Positions 15,890-23,975 of a stretch of DNA of 55,285 nt are shown here, piece after piece. The stretch comes from Candidatus Cryptobacteroides merdigallinarum (lineage in GTDB: Bacteria > Bacteroidota > Bacteroidia > Bacteroidales > UBA932): positions 1-55,285 of the forward strand of contig JADIMQ010000088.1 of the NCBI GenBank assembly GCA_017694655.1. The letters run 5' to 3'. Under the pieces are notes generated by a model. The model was given only the letters and a program-made list of their open reading frames with translations, had not been told where the DNA came from and searched no databases. Within the stretch, counting starts at the first letter, position 1, and each line of letters starts with the position of its first letter. Both the position numbers and the translations under genes were made by a program.

Positions 15890-17230
15890 ATGAGCACCAG
15901 TTCACTTTTGGCTGTCTCCCCTGTCGACGGACGGTATTCGCGCCAGACAGAGCCTCTGAGGGAGTATTTCAGCGAATTTGCCCTGATACGTTACCGCATA
16001 AGGGTAGAAATAGAGTATTTCATCGCGTTGTGCGAGATTCCGCTGCCCCAGCTTGCGGATTTTGACAAGGGCCGTTTTGAAAGCCTCAGGGACATCTACC
16101 GGAACTTCACCCCGGAGGAAGCCGGAAGGGTGAAGGAGATAGAGAAGACCACCAACCACGACGTCAAGGCAGTGGAGTATTTCATAAAGGAGAAATTCAG
16201 GGAGATGGACATCCTTAAATGGGGTGAGTTCGTGCATTTTGGCCTGACATCCCAGGATATAAACAACACTTCCGTGCCCCTCTCCATCAAGGAAGCCGTG
16301 GAAGGGTGCTGGCTCCCCCTCGTGAATGAAGTGCTGGACATGGTCCGCGGCATGGCTGAAGAATGGAAGGACGTCCCGATGCTCGCAAAGACGCACGGGC
16401 AGCCGGCCTCCCCGACCAAGGTGGGAAAGGAGTTCCGGGTCTTCCAGGTCCGTATCGAGGAGCAGCTCCGGCAGTTCTCCCTGCTGGCATACCCGGCTAA
16501 ATTCGGCGGGGCCACAGGGAACATGAACGCGCACAAGGTTGCATACCCAGGCATCGACTGGATCAGTTTCGGGGACACGTTCGTAAGCTCCCTGGGACTG
16601 AAGAGGTCCTTCCCGACCACCCAGATAGAGCATTATGACAATCTCGCGGCGATTTTCGACAATATGCGCAGGATAAACACCATCCTCATAGACATGGCCC
16701 GCGACATCTGGACCTACATCTCGATGGAGTATTTCAAGCAGAAGGTGAACAAGAACGAGGTCGGTTCCTCTGCCATGCCGCACAAGGTGAACCCGATAGA
16801 CTTCGAGAACGCGGAGGGCAACCTCGGGATGGCGGACGCGGTGCTGACCTTCCTCTCCATGAAGCTGCCTGTATCGAGGCTCCAGAGGGACCTTACGGAC
16901 TCGACAGTGCTCCGGAACGTGGGTGTGCCTGTAGCCCACCAGGTCATAGCCCTGAACTCCCTGAAGAAAGGTCTCGGGAAACTCATCCTGAACGAGACTG
17001 CGATAGAGGCGGACCTGGAAAGGAACTGGGCCGTCGTTGCGGAGGGAATCCAGACCATCCTCAGGCGGGAGAACTACCCTAACCCTTACGAGACCCTGAA
17101 ATCCCTGACCCGCACAGGTTCAGTCATCGACCACAAGACCATCTCGGACTTCATAGACGGGCTCGAAGTAAGCGAAGCGGTCAAGGAAGAGCTGCGGGCC
17201 ATAACCCCGATGACATACACCGGGTTCTGA
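15890..17230 (+). CDS. purB: Adenylosuccinate lyase
   Basis: A 446-residue member of the fumarase/aspartase superfamily, acting twice in purine synthesis (SAICAR to AICAR, adenylosuccinate to AMP). It opens with LLAVSPVDGRY, has HFGLTSQDINNT near residues 116-127, TKTHGQ-type KTHGQPASPT near 166-175, and the signature GSSAMPHKVNPIDFE near 298-312 with the catalytic serine loop. The architecture is of the E. coli-type PurB class. It is a single-gene unit with its own promoter, converging on the ftsB-like gene. Confidence 0.96.
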   Translation: MSTSSLLAVSPVDGRYSRQTEPLREYFSEFALIRYRIRVEIEYFIALCEIPLPQLADFDKGRFESLRDIYRNFTPEEAGRVKEIEKTTNHDVKAVEYFIKEKFREMDILKWGEFVHFGLTSQDINNTSVPLSIKEAVEGCWLPLVNEVLDMVRGMAEEWKDVPMLAKTHGQPASPTKVGKEFRVFQVRIEEQLRQFSLLAYPAKFGGATGNMNAHKVAYPGIDWISFGDTFVSSLGLKRSFPTTQIEHYDNLAAIFDNMRRINTILIDMARDIWTYISMEYFKQKVNKNEVGSSAMPHKVNPIDFENAEGNLGMADAVLTFLSMKLPVSRLQRDLTDSTVLRNVGVPVAHQVIALNSLKKGLGKLILNETAIEADLERNWAVVAEGIQTILRRENYPNPYETLKSLTRTGSVIDHKTISDFIDGLEVSEAVKEELRAITPMTYTGF

Positions 17231-17243
17231 CGCCGGAGGCCTG

Positions 17244-17549
17244 TTATTCTTCAAGGATGAAGACATCCTCGCCCGGGGCAGCCAGATGGAATTTCTCCCG
17301 GGCGAACTTTTCCAGGGTGTCCCTGTCGGAGGTCAGGAGGTCGATCCTCGCGTCGAGTTCCTCAAGTTCCTTCCCGTATTCCCGGATCAGCTTCTCCTGC
17401 CGCGAAATCTCCCGGCGGGCGTCCAGCCAGTTGAATATGTTGCTGCCGGGCTTGAAGAGGATGAAAAGCAGGAAAAGGAAAGTCGCGGCCAGGGCATAGT
17501 GCATGAAGTTACCGTGCCCCCCTTTCAGTATTTTCTTGATATTCTTCAT
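17244..17549 (-). CDS. FtsB/DivIC-type septum formation initiator
   Basis: A 101-residue bitopic protein with a short cytoplasmic N terminus, one transmembrane helix (about residues 17-35) and a coiled coil (about 45-80, ISRQEKLIREYGKELEELDARI). The conserved C-terminal EKFAREKFHLAAPGEDVFILE is the DivIC/FtsB signature. The family bridges FtsL and FtsQ in the divisome. Its promoter (17633-17640) lies back-to-back with that of the next gene. Confidence 0.88.
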   Translation of the reverse strand: MKNIKKILKGGHGNFMHYALAATFLFLLFILFKPGSNIFNWLDARREISRQEKLIREYGKELEELDARIDLLTSDRDTLEKFAREKFHLAAPGEDVFILEE

Positions 17550-17632
17550 AATCCTGTGTTTAACTGGAAAGTTTCCCTTCTTCCGGCAAGGAAGCTCCTG
17601 AAAATTTTGAAACAGTTCCTGACAATGTTCGG

Positions 17633-17640
17633 CAAAAATA
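17633..17640 (-). promoter_or_regulatory. -7 element TATTTTTG toward the ftsB-like gene
   Basis: The minus strand reads TATTTTTG, 84 bases before the ATG at 17549. It sits two bases from the opposing -7 element at 17643-17650. Confidence 0.45.
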
Positions 17641-17642
17641 GC

Positions 17643-17650
17643 TAAATTTG
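17643..17650 (+). promoter_or_regulatory. -7 element TAAATTTG toward the nucleotidyltransferase gene
   Basis: A TAnnTTTG match 65 bases before the ATG at 17715. The two opposed elements are so close that two polymerases could not open both at once. Confidence 0.5.
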
Positions 17651-17714
17651 GGGAATATTGTCATCCCGGCTCCTGGAAGCTGATTAAAAACATATTATAT
17701 CATAATAAAGAGAT

Positions 17715-18644
17715 ATGAAACCAACACTATTAGTTCTTGCTGCCGGCATGGGCAGCCGCTACGGAGGTCTCAAGCAGATGGACGGCCTCGGCCCTAACGG
17801 GGAAACCATCATCGACTATTCCATCTACGATGCCGTGAACGCAGGTTTCGGCAAGGTGGTGTACATTGTCCGCGAATATTTCCTTGAGGATTTCAGGAAA
17901 ATGGTGGCGGAAAGGTACAGGCACGTGACCTGCCCTGACGGACAGCCGATTGAGTTCGACTTCGTGATACAGGAGCTGAACAAGATACCTGAAGGGTTCA
18001 CCCTGAATCCGGACAGGGAGAAGCCGTGGGGTACGGCACATGCGGTGCTCATGGCCAAGGATGTGATAAAGGAACCGTTCGCCGTCATCAACGGGGATGA
18101 CTACTACGGCCGGGATTCCTTCAAGATCATAGCAGACTGGCTCATGGCGCACAGCGGGACAGAGGGGGAATACTGCCTTGTCGGGTTCAAGCTCGAGAAC
18201 ACCCTCTCCGAGTCTGGCGGAGTGTCCAGGGGAATCTGCACCGCCGATGCTGCCCACTATCTTACACACGTTGAGGAACACCACAACGTCGAGAAGGCGG
18301 AAGACGGGAAGGTCTATGCCGACAACAGCAAGGGCGAAAGGGTAGAAGTGGACGGAGAAGCCCTCTGCTCGATGAACATGTGGGGCTTCACACCGGACTA
18401 TTTCGAAAAGAGCTACGCAATCTTCGGGGACTTCCTGAAAGAGAACATCAACGAGCTCAAGAAGGAATTCTATATCCCTTCCGCAATAGACGCAATGATA
18501 AAGGGGAATTCAGCCAAGGTGGAACTTCTTTCCACACCGTCCCGCTGGTTCGGCGTAACGTTCAAGCAGGACAGGCCGGGAGTAGTCGCCAAGTTCCAGG
18601 AATTCGCCGACAAGGGCGTGTACCCTACCCCTCTGTACAAATAG
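17715..18644 (+). CDS. NTP-transferase family sugar nucleotidyltransferase
   Basis: A 309-residue Rossmann-like nucleotidyltransferase. The N-terminal motif LLVLAAGMGSRYGGLKQ (residues 4-20) binds the nucleotide and its basic residue contacts phosphate; GTAHAVLMAKD near 101-111 and the acidic FAVINGDDYYG near 118-128 hold the metal and sugar. The length and motifs fit RmlA/UgpA-like enzymes, but the sugar is not identifiable. It is followed 16 bases later by the CPBP protease gene and probably shares its transcript. Confidence 0.85.
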   Translation: MKPTLLVLAAGMGSRYGGLKQMDGLGPNGETIIDYSIYDAVNAGFGKVVYIVREYFLEDFRKMVAERYRHVTCPDGQPIEFDFVIQELNKIPEGFTLNPDREKPWGTAHAVLMAKDVIKEPFAVINGDDYYGRDSFKIIADWLMAHSGTEGEYCLVGFKLENTLSESGGVSRGICTADAAHYLTHVEEHHNVEKAEDGKVYADNSKGERVEVDGEALCSMNMWGFTPDYFEKSYAIFGDFLKENINELKKEFYIPSAIDAMIKGNSAKVELLSTPSRWFGVTFKQDRPGVVAKFQEFADKGVYPTPLYK

Positions 18645-18660
18645 GAAACACTGAATATAT

Positions 18661-19554
18661 ATGAGCATGCTGTCGCCCCGGAGAAAAATAAGAAGGTCTT
18701 TCGACCTGATGTCGGACTTCGAATACTACTTGCCTGACATCAAGGGTGTTTTCATCCTCCTGGCCTTCCTGTTCGCAGGTGCATTGCTGGGCAATGCGGT
18801 GACCTTCCTGTTCATGATGATACCCGGGACGGAAGGTCTCGGGGCGTACTCCATGCTCATATCCTATCCTGTAATGTTCATTCCGGCAATGATCTACGCA
18901 TCTGGCCGGAGCAGGTTCAACGAAGCGTTCGAAGCCGGGGAGGGAATACCCCTGGACCGGTCGGAGTTCGGGAGGCTCGGGTTCTGGCCTCTGGCCCTGA
19001 TGACAGTCATCGTCACCCTTTCAGCCAGTTTCCTCACCGACCCTCTCATGAAGATCCTGCCACCGACACCGGAATGGTTCGACAGGCTCACGGAGCAGAT
19101 GCTCGTCGGCACACCGCTCTGGGCCACTCTGCTCTCCGTGTCGGTATTCGCCCCCCTGTTCGAGGAATGGCTGTGCAGGGGCATAATCCTGCGGGGGCTG
19201 CTCACCCGCATGAAACCGGGGTGGGCAATGGTGATATCCTCGCTTTTCTTCGCACTTATACACATGAACCCGTGGCAGGCGCTCCCTGCTTTCCTTCTCG
19301 GGATGCTGTTCGCATACGTATATTACAAGACCGGCTCGCTGAAACTCACGATGCTCATGCACTGCACCAACAACACGTTCGCCGCCCTGATCGGGCAGGA
19401 CGAGACGCTGCGCGGGATGGAATCCTATACGGAGCTCTTCCCGGCATGGCAGTATGTCACGTTACTGGCGGCCAGCCTGTTCATCATCGCCTTATTCATC
19501 CGGATACTGAAGAGAAACGTCTCCGCAGCGCATAAGGAAATCCCCGGCGACTGA
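18661..19554 (+). CDS. CPBP family intramembrane metalloprotease
   Basis: A 297-residue membrane protein of the CPBP/Abi (Rce1-like) family. The glutamate pair of motif 1 is E168-E169 with Arg173 (APLFEEWLCRG), motif 2 has His201 (ALIHMNPWQ), and His234/Asn238 (MLMHCTNN) complete the metal site. There are about eight hydrophobic segments. Bacterial members process membrane-anchored peptides or have unknown targets. The last 63 bases overlap the convergent murU-like gene. Confidence 0.88.
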   Translation: MSMLSPRRKIRRSFDLMSDFEYYLPDIKGVFILLAFLFAGALLGNAVTFLFMMIPGTEGLGAYSMLISYPVMFIPAMIYASGRSRFNEAFEAGEGIPLDRSEFGRLGFWPLALMTVIVTLSASFLTDPLMKILPPTPEWFDRLTEQMLVGTPLWATLLSVSVFAPLFEEWLCRGIILRGLLTRMKPGWAMVISSLFFALIHMNPWQALPAFLLGMLFAYVYYKTGSLKLTMLMHCTNNTFAALIGQDETLRGMESYTELFPAWQYVTLLAASLFIIALFIRILKRNVSAAHKEIPGD

Positions 19555-20262
19555 CAGGGACTCCGGCTTCCCCACGTCGATGAGCCCGAGCCCCGGCTGC
19601 ACGGCCCCGTAGACGGGATAGTCCGCAGCAGCCCGGAGATAGAAGTCGACAATGGAGAACCTTTCGCCGAAACCGAGCTTCCCGAACAGGCTGAAAACCT
19701 TGTGGGAAAGTATATGTATGCCGGCAAAGGCAAATTTCCTGCATGAATCCGGGTCCAGTCCGGAGTAGGGGCTGCGGACCTCGCCCGTGGAAGCATTCAT
19801 CCATCCCGCCAGCCGCATGTCGCCGTCGAAAAGCAGGTACCGGGAAGTCTTTCTCCGGCTCACCGCAAGGGTTGCGAGGGCATCCTCCCTGACAGAGGAC
19901 CTGAAAGCCGCCAGGTCAAGGTCCGAGATTATATCCACATTGTGGACAAGGAAGCTGCCGTCCCCGAGCAAAGGTTCGGCATACCTTATCCCTCCCCCGG
20001 TATCGCGCAGCATGTCCGTCTCGTCGGAAATGCTTATCCTCGCCCCCGGCCAGTCCCTGCCGGAGAGGAAATCCCTTATCTGCCCTGCAAAATGATGTAC
20101 ATTCACCACAATGTCGTCATATCCGCCGGAGAGAAGTTTCTCAATGGTTATCTGAAGCAGCGGTTTCCCGCATACCGGCACAAGTGCCTTGGGCATACTG
20201 TCCGTGAGCGGCCTCAGCCTCGTGCCGAGCCCCGCGGCGAAAATCATGGCTTTACCTGGCAT
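19492..20262 (-). CDS. murU: MurU-like sugar-1-phosphate nucleotidyltransferase
   Basis: A 256-residue nucleotidyltransferase: MIFAAGLGTRLRPLTDSMPKAL (residues 6-27, nucleotide site), VHNVDIISD near 106-114 (metal Asp), and GRDWP-ARISISDETDMLRDTGGGI. The size and motifs match MurU, which uridylylates N-acetylmuramate-1-phosphate in the peptidoglycan recycling route that bypasses GlmU/MurA. The upstream gene is an AmgK-like sugar kinase overlapping by 11 bases, the partner expected for MurU. A mannose-1-phosphate guanylyltransferase is the alternative; the operon favours MurU. Confidence 0.78.
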   Translation of the reverse strand: MPGKAMIFAAGLGTRLRPLTDSMPKALVPVCGKPLLQITIEKLLSGGYDDIVVNVHHFAGQIRDFLSGRDWPGARISISDETDMLRDTGGGIRYAEPLLGDGSFLVHNVDIISDLDLAAFRSSVREDALATLAVSRRKTSRYLLFDGDMRLAGWMNASTGEVRSPYSGLDPDSCRKFAFAGIHILSHKVFSLFGKLGFGERFSIVDFYLRAAADYPVYGAVQPGLGLIDVGKPESLSVAGDFLMRCGDVSLQYPDE

Positions 20263-21697
20263 GGATATCTTTCTTGCAGCCCTGCTCCCTGTGGACGAGG
20301 GCTATTTCTATACCGTATCTTGAACTCAGGTGGGAGGCGAGGGCCTCGGCACAGTAGACAGAGCGGTGCTGTCCGCCAGTGCAGCCGAAAGAGAACATGA
20401 GGTCGGTGAATCCCCTCCTGAGGTATTTCTCGACATGGGCGTCGGCGAGGGCGTAGACATTCCCGAGGAAAGGGGCTACCTCTCCCCTGCTCTCCAGGAA
20501 ATCCTTCACCTCCTTGTCCATGCCTGTCATGTCCTTGAACTCCTCGTATTTCCCTGGGTTATGCAGGGCGCGGCAGTCGAAGACATAGCCGCCTCCGTTC
20601 CCGGAGACATCCTCCGGAATACCCTTCCTATAGGAAAAGCTGAAGATACGCACCTTCAGCCGTGACTGCCCGGAGCCCCCGGTGTCCTGTACGCCACCAC
20701 TGAAACGCGGAAGGGAGGCAAGCCGGAGGGAGAGCCCCGCGAGATAAGGGCAGTACCTCTCCATGGCACCCGCGGATTCGGCGAGGTTCGCGACAGCATA
20801 GGGTATGCTCTCCAGGAAATGGCGCTTCTTCTCGAAGTATCCGCGGAACCCGTATGCACCGAGCACCTGAAGTGTCCTGAAGAACACAAAGATCCGCAGC
20901 CTTTCCCTGAAGTCCCCGGCATCAATGGCACGGTACTTTCCAAGGGCCGAGAGGTATTCCGACACAAGTTCCTCCTTCAGGCCTGCCGGGAAAGCAGACC
21001 TCGCCTGCCAGACGAATGACGCCACGTCATAGTACACTGGCCCCTTGCGGCCTCCCTGGAAATCAATAAAATATGGCTCACCGTCCTTAATCATCACATT
21101 ACGGGACTGGAAATCCCTGTACATGAATGAGTCCCCGCCGGACTCCAGGAGTATCCCGGCCAGGGCAGAGAAATCGTCCTCGAGCCTTTCCTCGTTGAAC
21201 TCCAGGCCGGATGTCTTCAGGAAACAGTATTTGAAATAGTTCAGGTCGAACATTATGGATCTGCGGTTGAAGGAGGTGCTGTGGAAGCACCGGGAGAAAT
21301 CCCAGCCTTCGGCCCCCTTTATCTGGATGTCCGGCAGTTTCGAGATGGTCTTCTTCAGCAGGGAGACCTCCTCCGCGGAATAGTTCCCGCCCAGGCGTCC
21401 CGCGGAAATCCTGTCGAAGAGGCTCTCCCGCCCCAGGTCCTCCTGCAGGTAGCACATCCCGTCGGGGCTCACCGCATATACTTCGGGAACATTTATTCCC
21501 TTGGACGCGAAATGGGAGGCAAGGGCGCAGAATGTCCTGTTCTCCTCGGCCACCGTGCCTTCCACACCTACACAGGAACAGGCCCCGGCCGTCAACCTGA
21601 AATATGTACGGTTGCTTCCGGAAGAAGAAAGAGTCTCAATCTTGTCCGGGATTTTCCCTGTATAATTCATGAACAGGGTCTCAAGCTCTTTTTTCAT
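20252..21697 (-). CDS. AmgK-like sugar kinase fused to a RapZ C-terminal domain
   Basis: A 481-residue fusion. Residues about 1-330 are an aminoglycoside-phosphotransferase-type kinase (YRDFQSRNVM, catalytic Asp195 and Asn200; FIDFQGG, metal Asp212), like AmgK, which phosphorylates the anomeric position of MurNAc/GlcNAc. Residues about 346-475 match the RapZ C-terminal domain, with GCTGGQHRSV (438-447) containing the Gly/His/Arg residues that bind glucosamine-6-phosphate in E. coli RapZ. RapZ's N-terminal P-loop kinase domain is absent. The neighbour is murU. The fusion suggests that amino-sugar level is sensed by the recycling kinase itself, which is inference. Confidence 0.85.
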   Translation of the reverse strand: MKKELETLFMNYTGKIPDKIETLSSSGSNRTYFRLTAGACSCVGVEGTVAEENRTFCALASHFASKGINVPEVYAVSPDGMCYLQEDLGRESLFDRISAGRLGGNYSAEEVSLLKKTISKLPDIQIKGAEGWDFSRCFHSTSFNRRSIMFDLNYFKYCFLKTSGLEFNEERLEDDFSALAGILLESGGDSFMYRDFQSRNVMIKDGEPYFIDFQGGRKGPVYYDVASFVWQARSAFPAGLKEELVSEYLSALGKYRAIDAGDFRERLRIFVFFRTLQVLGAYGFRGYFEKKRHFLESIPYAVANLAESAGAMERYCPYLAGLSLRLASLPRFSGGVQDTGGSGQSRLKVRIFSFSYRKGIPEDVSGNGGGYVFDCRALHNPGKYEEFKDMTGMDKEVKDFLESRGEVAPFLGNVYALADAHVEKYLRRGFTDLMFSFGCTGGQHRSVYCAEALASHLSSRYGIEIALVHREQGCKKDIHAR

Positions 21698-21716
21698 TAA
21701 TATTTCGGATATTTTT

Positions 21717-21724
21717 CAAAAATA
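21717..21724 (-). promoter_or_regulatory. Promoter of the amgK-murU operon (TATTTTTG)
   Basis: The minus strand reads TATTTTTG, with TTTG (21745-21748 on the minus strand) 20 bases upstream as -33. The ATG at 21697 follows closely. Confidence 0.6.
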
Positions 21725-21758
21725 GTTGATAAAATCAACAATCACAAAAAAGAAAGAC

Positions 21759-21766
21759 TACATTTG
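21759..21766 (+). promoter_or_regulatory. -7 element TACATTTG of pncB
   Basis: A TAnnTTTG match 17 bases before the ATG at 21784, divergent from the amgK promoter. No -33 TTG at standard spacing was found. Confidence 0.5.
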
Positions 21767-21783
21767 CAGCAAATATCCCGATT

Positions 21784-23268
21784 ATGACCAACAATGCATA
21801 TTGTTCCGACAAGTACCAGTACACAATGGGAAAGTCTTTCTATGACAACGGTTTCGCGGACAAGACCGCCATATTCAACCTGTTCTACCGGAAAGCTCCT
21901 GAAAACAACAACTGGGCAGTGGTGAGCGGGGTCGAGGAAGTCCTCGAGATGGTGGGCGGCCTGGGGAACATGCCGGAAGACTTCTTCGCCAGGTTCCTGC
22001 CGGGGGATGAATATGCCGGATTCAGGAAATACCTCGCGGGGATGAGGTTTACCGGGAACATATATGCGATGCGGGAAGGAGAGATCGCCTTCCCGAACCA
22101 GCCGGTGATAATAGTGGAAGGCCCGATGATAGAGGCCCAGGTCCTGGAGACACCGATGCTCTGCATAATGAACCACCAGATGGCGGTAGCCACCAAGGCC
22201 TCAAGGGTATGCAGGGCCACCAACAAGCCGGTGAGCGAATTCGGCTCGAGGCGGGCGCACGGGCCCTGGGCAGCCGTCTACGGGGCCAAGGCAGCCATAA
22301 TCGCAGGATGCGCCAACACCTCCAACATCCTCACCGGGGCCATGTTCGGATGCGGGTCCACAGGGACAATGGCGCACAGCTACGTTACCTCGTTCGGATG
22401 TTCCGTTGCAGGAGAGTACAAGGCCTTCGACAGCTACATAAAAAGTCACCTGGGTGAACCCCTGATACTCCTTGTGGACACCTACGACACCCTGAGGTGC
22501 GGTGTCCTGAACGCCATAAGGGCCTACAGGGACAACGGGATAGACGACAGCTACCCGCAGATGTACGGGATAAGGCTGGACAGCGGGGACCTTGCCTACC
22601 TTTCCACGGAGTGCCGCCGCATACTGGACGAGCACGGGCTGGAGGAGTGCAGGATATTCGCGACAAACTCCCTCGACGAATACATTATTTCCGACCTCGA
22701 GAGGCAGGGGGCCTGCATAGACTCATACGGGGTGGGCGACGCCATCGCCACGAGCAAGGCCAGCCCATGCTTCGGGAACGTCTACAAGCTGGTGCAGGTG
22801 GACGGGGAGGCCGTGCTGAAAAGGTCGGAGGACAAGGCGAAGCTCATAAACCCGGGTTTCCAGATAACTTACAGGATAACCAAGGTGGACGAGGAGTCCG
22901 GGGAGATATTCAAGGCCGATGTCACCTGCCTGAGAGGGGACGCGCTCTCGAGGAAAATCACCGCCGGGGAGACCTTCACCATCTACGACGAATACGACAG
23001 GTACAAGTCCAAGACTTTCATGAGCGGTACCTACACGGCGTCCGCCCTGCAGCACAAGGTCATGGAGAACGGCAGGAGATGCTGCGACAGGCATACCCTC
23101 GACGAGAAGAAGGCATACTACAAGAAGACCCTGGCGCATTTCAGCCCTAGTGAAAGGAGACTCATCAACCCTCATTACTACAAGGTGGACATATCCGACT
23201 CCCTGTACGACCTGAAAATGAGCATTATAAACAGATTATCGAAAGAAATAGATGAATTCCGCTTCTGA
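21784..23268 (+). CDS. pncB: Nicotinate phosphoribosyltransferase
   Basis: A 494-residue enzyme converting nicotinate and PRPP to nicotinate mononucleotide in NAD salvage. It shows the N-terminal SDKYQYTMGKSFYDNG, FNLFYRKAPENNNWAVVSG, EFGSRRAHGPWAAVYGAKAA (residues 152-171, phosphoribosyl site), and GIRLDSGDLAYLS near 262-274. The length is at the long end, as in Gram-positive/Bacteroidota forms. The pncA start lies 17 bases inside its 3' end, so the two salvage steps are translationally coupled. Confidence 0.95.
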   Translation: MTNNAYCSDKYQYTMGKSFYDNGFADKTAIFNLFYRKAPENNNWAVVSGVEEVLEMVGGLGNMPEDFFARFLPGDEYAGFRKYLAGMRFTGNIYAMREGEIAFPNQPVIIVEGPMIEAQVLETPMLCIMNHQMAVATKASRVCRATNKPVSEFGSRRAHGPWAAVYGAKAAIIAGCANTSNILTGAMFGCGSTGTMAHSYVTSFGCSVAGEYKAFDSYIKSHLGEPLILLVDTYDTLRCGVLNAIRAYRDNGIDDSYPQMYGIRLDSGDLAYLSTECRRILDEHGLEECRIFATNSLDEYIISDLERQGACIDSYGVGDAIATSKASPCFGNVYKLVQVDGEAVLKRSEDKAKLINPGFQITYRITKVDEESGEIFKADVTCLRGDALSRKITAGETFTIYDEYDRYKSKTFMSGTYTASALQHKVMENGRRCCDRHTLDEKKAYYKKTLAHFSPSERRLINPHYYKVDISDSLYDLKMSIINRLSKEIDEFRF

Positions 23269-23869
23269 ATCCCCCGAGACAAGGGAATGTTCGGCCCTCG
23301 TGGTCGTGGACATGCTTAACGACTTCATTGACGGCTCCATGGCCTGCACCGGAGCAAAAGAGGCGGTCAGGCATGCCGCCGCCTTCATAGACAGCCTCAC
23401 CTCCTCCGAGGAAGCCGACGAGAACGGCATCTTCGGGCAGTATCCCATACTTTTCGTCTGCGACCACCACCCTTCCGGGCACTGCTCCTTCCTCCAGAAC
23501 GGAGGGCAGTGGCCGGCACACTGCGTGGAAGGGACAAGGGGAAGCGCCATACACGACATCCTGACCCCGTACATTTCGGAAGAACTCGTGTTCTACAAGG
23601 GCTGCGACTGCGGTAAGGAGCAGTATTCCGGGTTCGAGGGCCTGAACAGGGCCGGGCAGAGCGTCGGGGAAATCCTGGACATACTGGACATCGGCACGGT
23701 GTACCTGTGCGGGATAGCCACGGAGTTCTGCGTGAAAGCCACAGCCATGGATCTTGCGGCTGCAGGCAAAGAAGTGAGGCTGCGTGTGGATTCCCTCGCC
23801 TACGTCAGCGAGGAAGGGCACAGGAAAGCCCTCGGGGAAATGCAGGCAGCCGGGATCCTGCTCTGCTGA
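23252..23869 (+). CDS. pncA: Nicotinamidase
   Basis: A 205-residue isochorismatase-fold amidase that turns nicotinamide into nicotinate, the substrate of the upstream gene. The catalytic triad is Asp20 (VVVDMLNDF), Lys116 (VFYKGCD) and Cys160 (GIATEFCVKAT); the zinc ligands are Asp71, His73 and His77 (CDHHPSGH). It begins inside the pncB coding region and is out of frame with it, a compact two-gene NAD-salvage unit. Confidence 0.92.
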   Translation: MNSASESPETRECSALVVVDMLNDFIDGSMACTGAKEAVRHAAAFIDSLTSSEEADENGIFGQYPILFVCDHHPSGHCSFLQNGGQWPAHCVEGTRGSAIHDILTPYISEELVFYKGCDCGKEQYSGFEGLNRAGQSVGEILDILDIGTVYLCGIATEFCVKATAMDLAAAGKEVRLRVDSLAYVSEEGHRKALGEMQAAGILLC

Positions 23870-23957
23870 CTCCATTCTGCGACACCGGGACGGTCATGCA
23901 AAAGGCTGAGAGCCAAAGGTCTGATTTCACAAATTTTGTTATTTTAAAAAATATGAC

Positions 23958-23965
23958 TACCTTTG
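23958..23965 (+). promoter_or_regulatory. Promoter of the porin gene (TACCTTTG)
   Basis: TACCTTTG with TTTG at 23935-23938, exactly 19 bases upstream, is the best Bacteroidota consensus promoter in the window. The ATG follows at 23976, giving an almost leaderless transcript. Confidence 0.7.
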
Positions 23966-23975
23966 CCGGCTCGAT

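Noticed and set aside
23890-23935. A TPP-riboswitch-like string (GGCTGAGAGCC, then CTGAT) upstream of the porin gene
   Set aside because: Only the CTGAGA-like half resembles the thi-box; the conserved 3' half is missing and the porin promoter lies downstream of it, so it would not be in the transcript.
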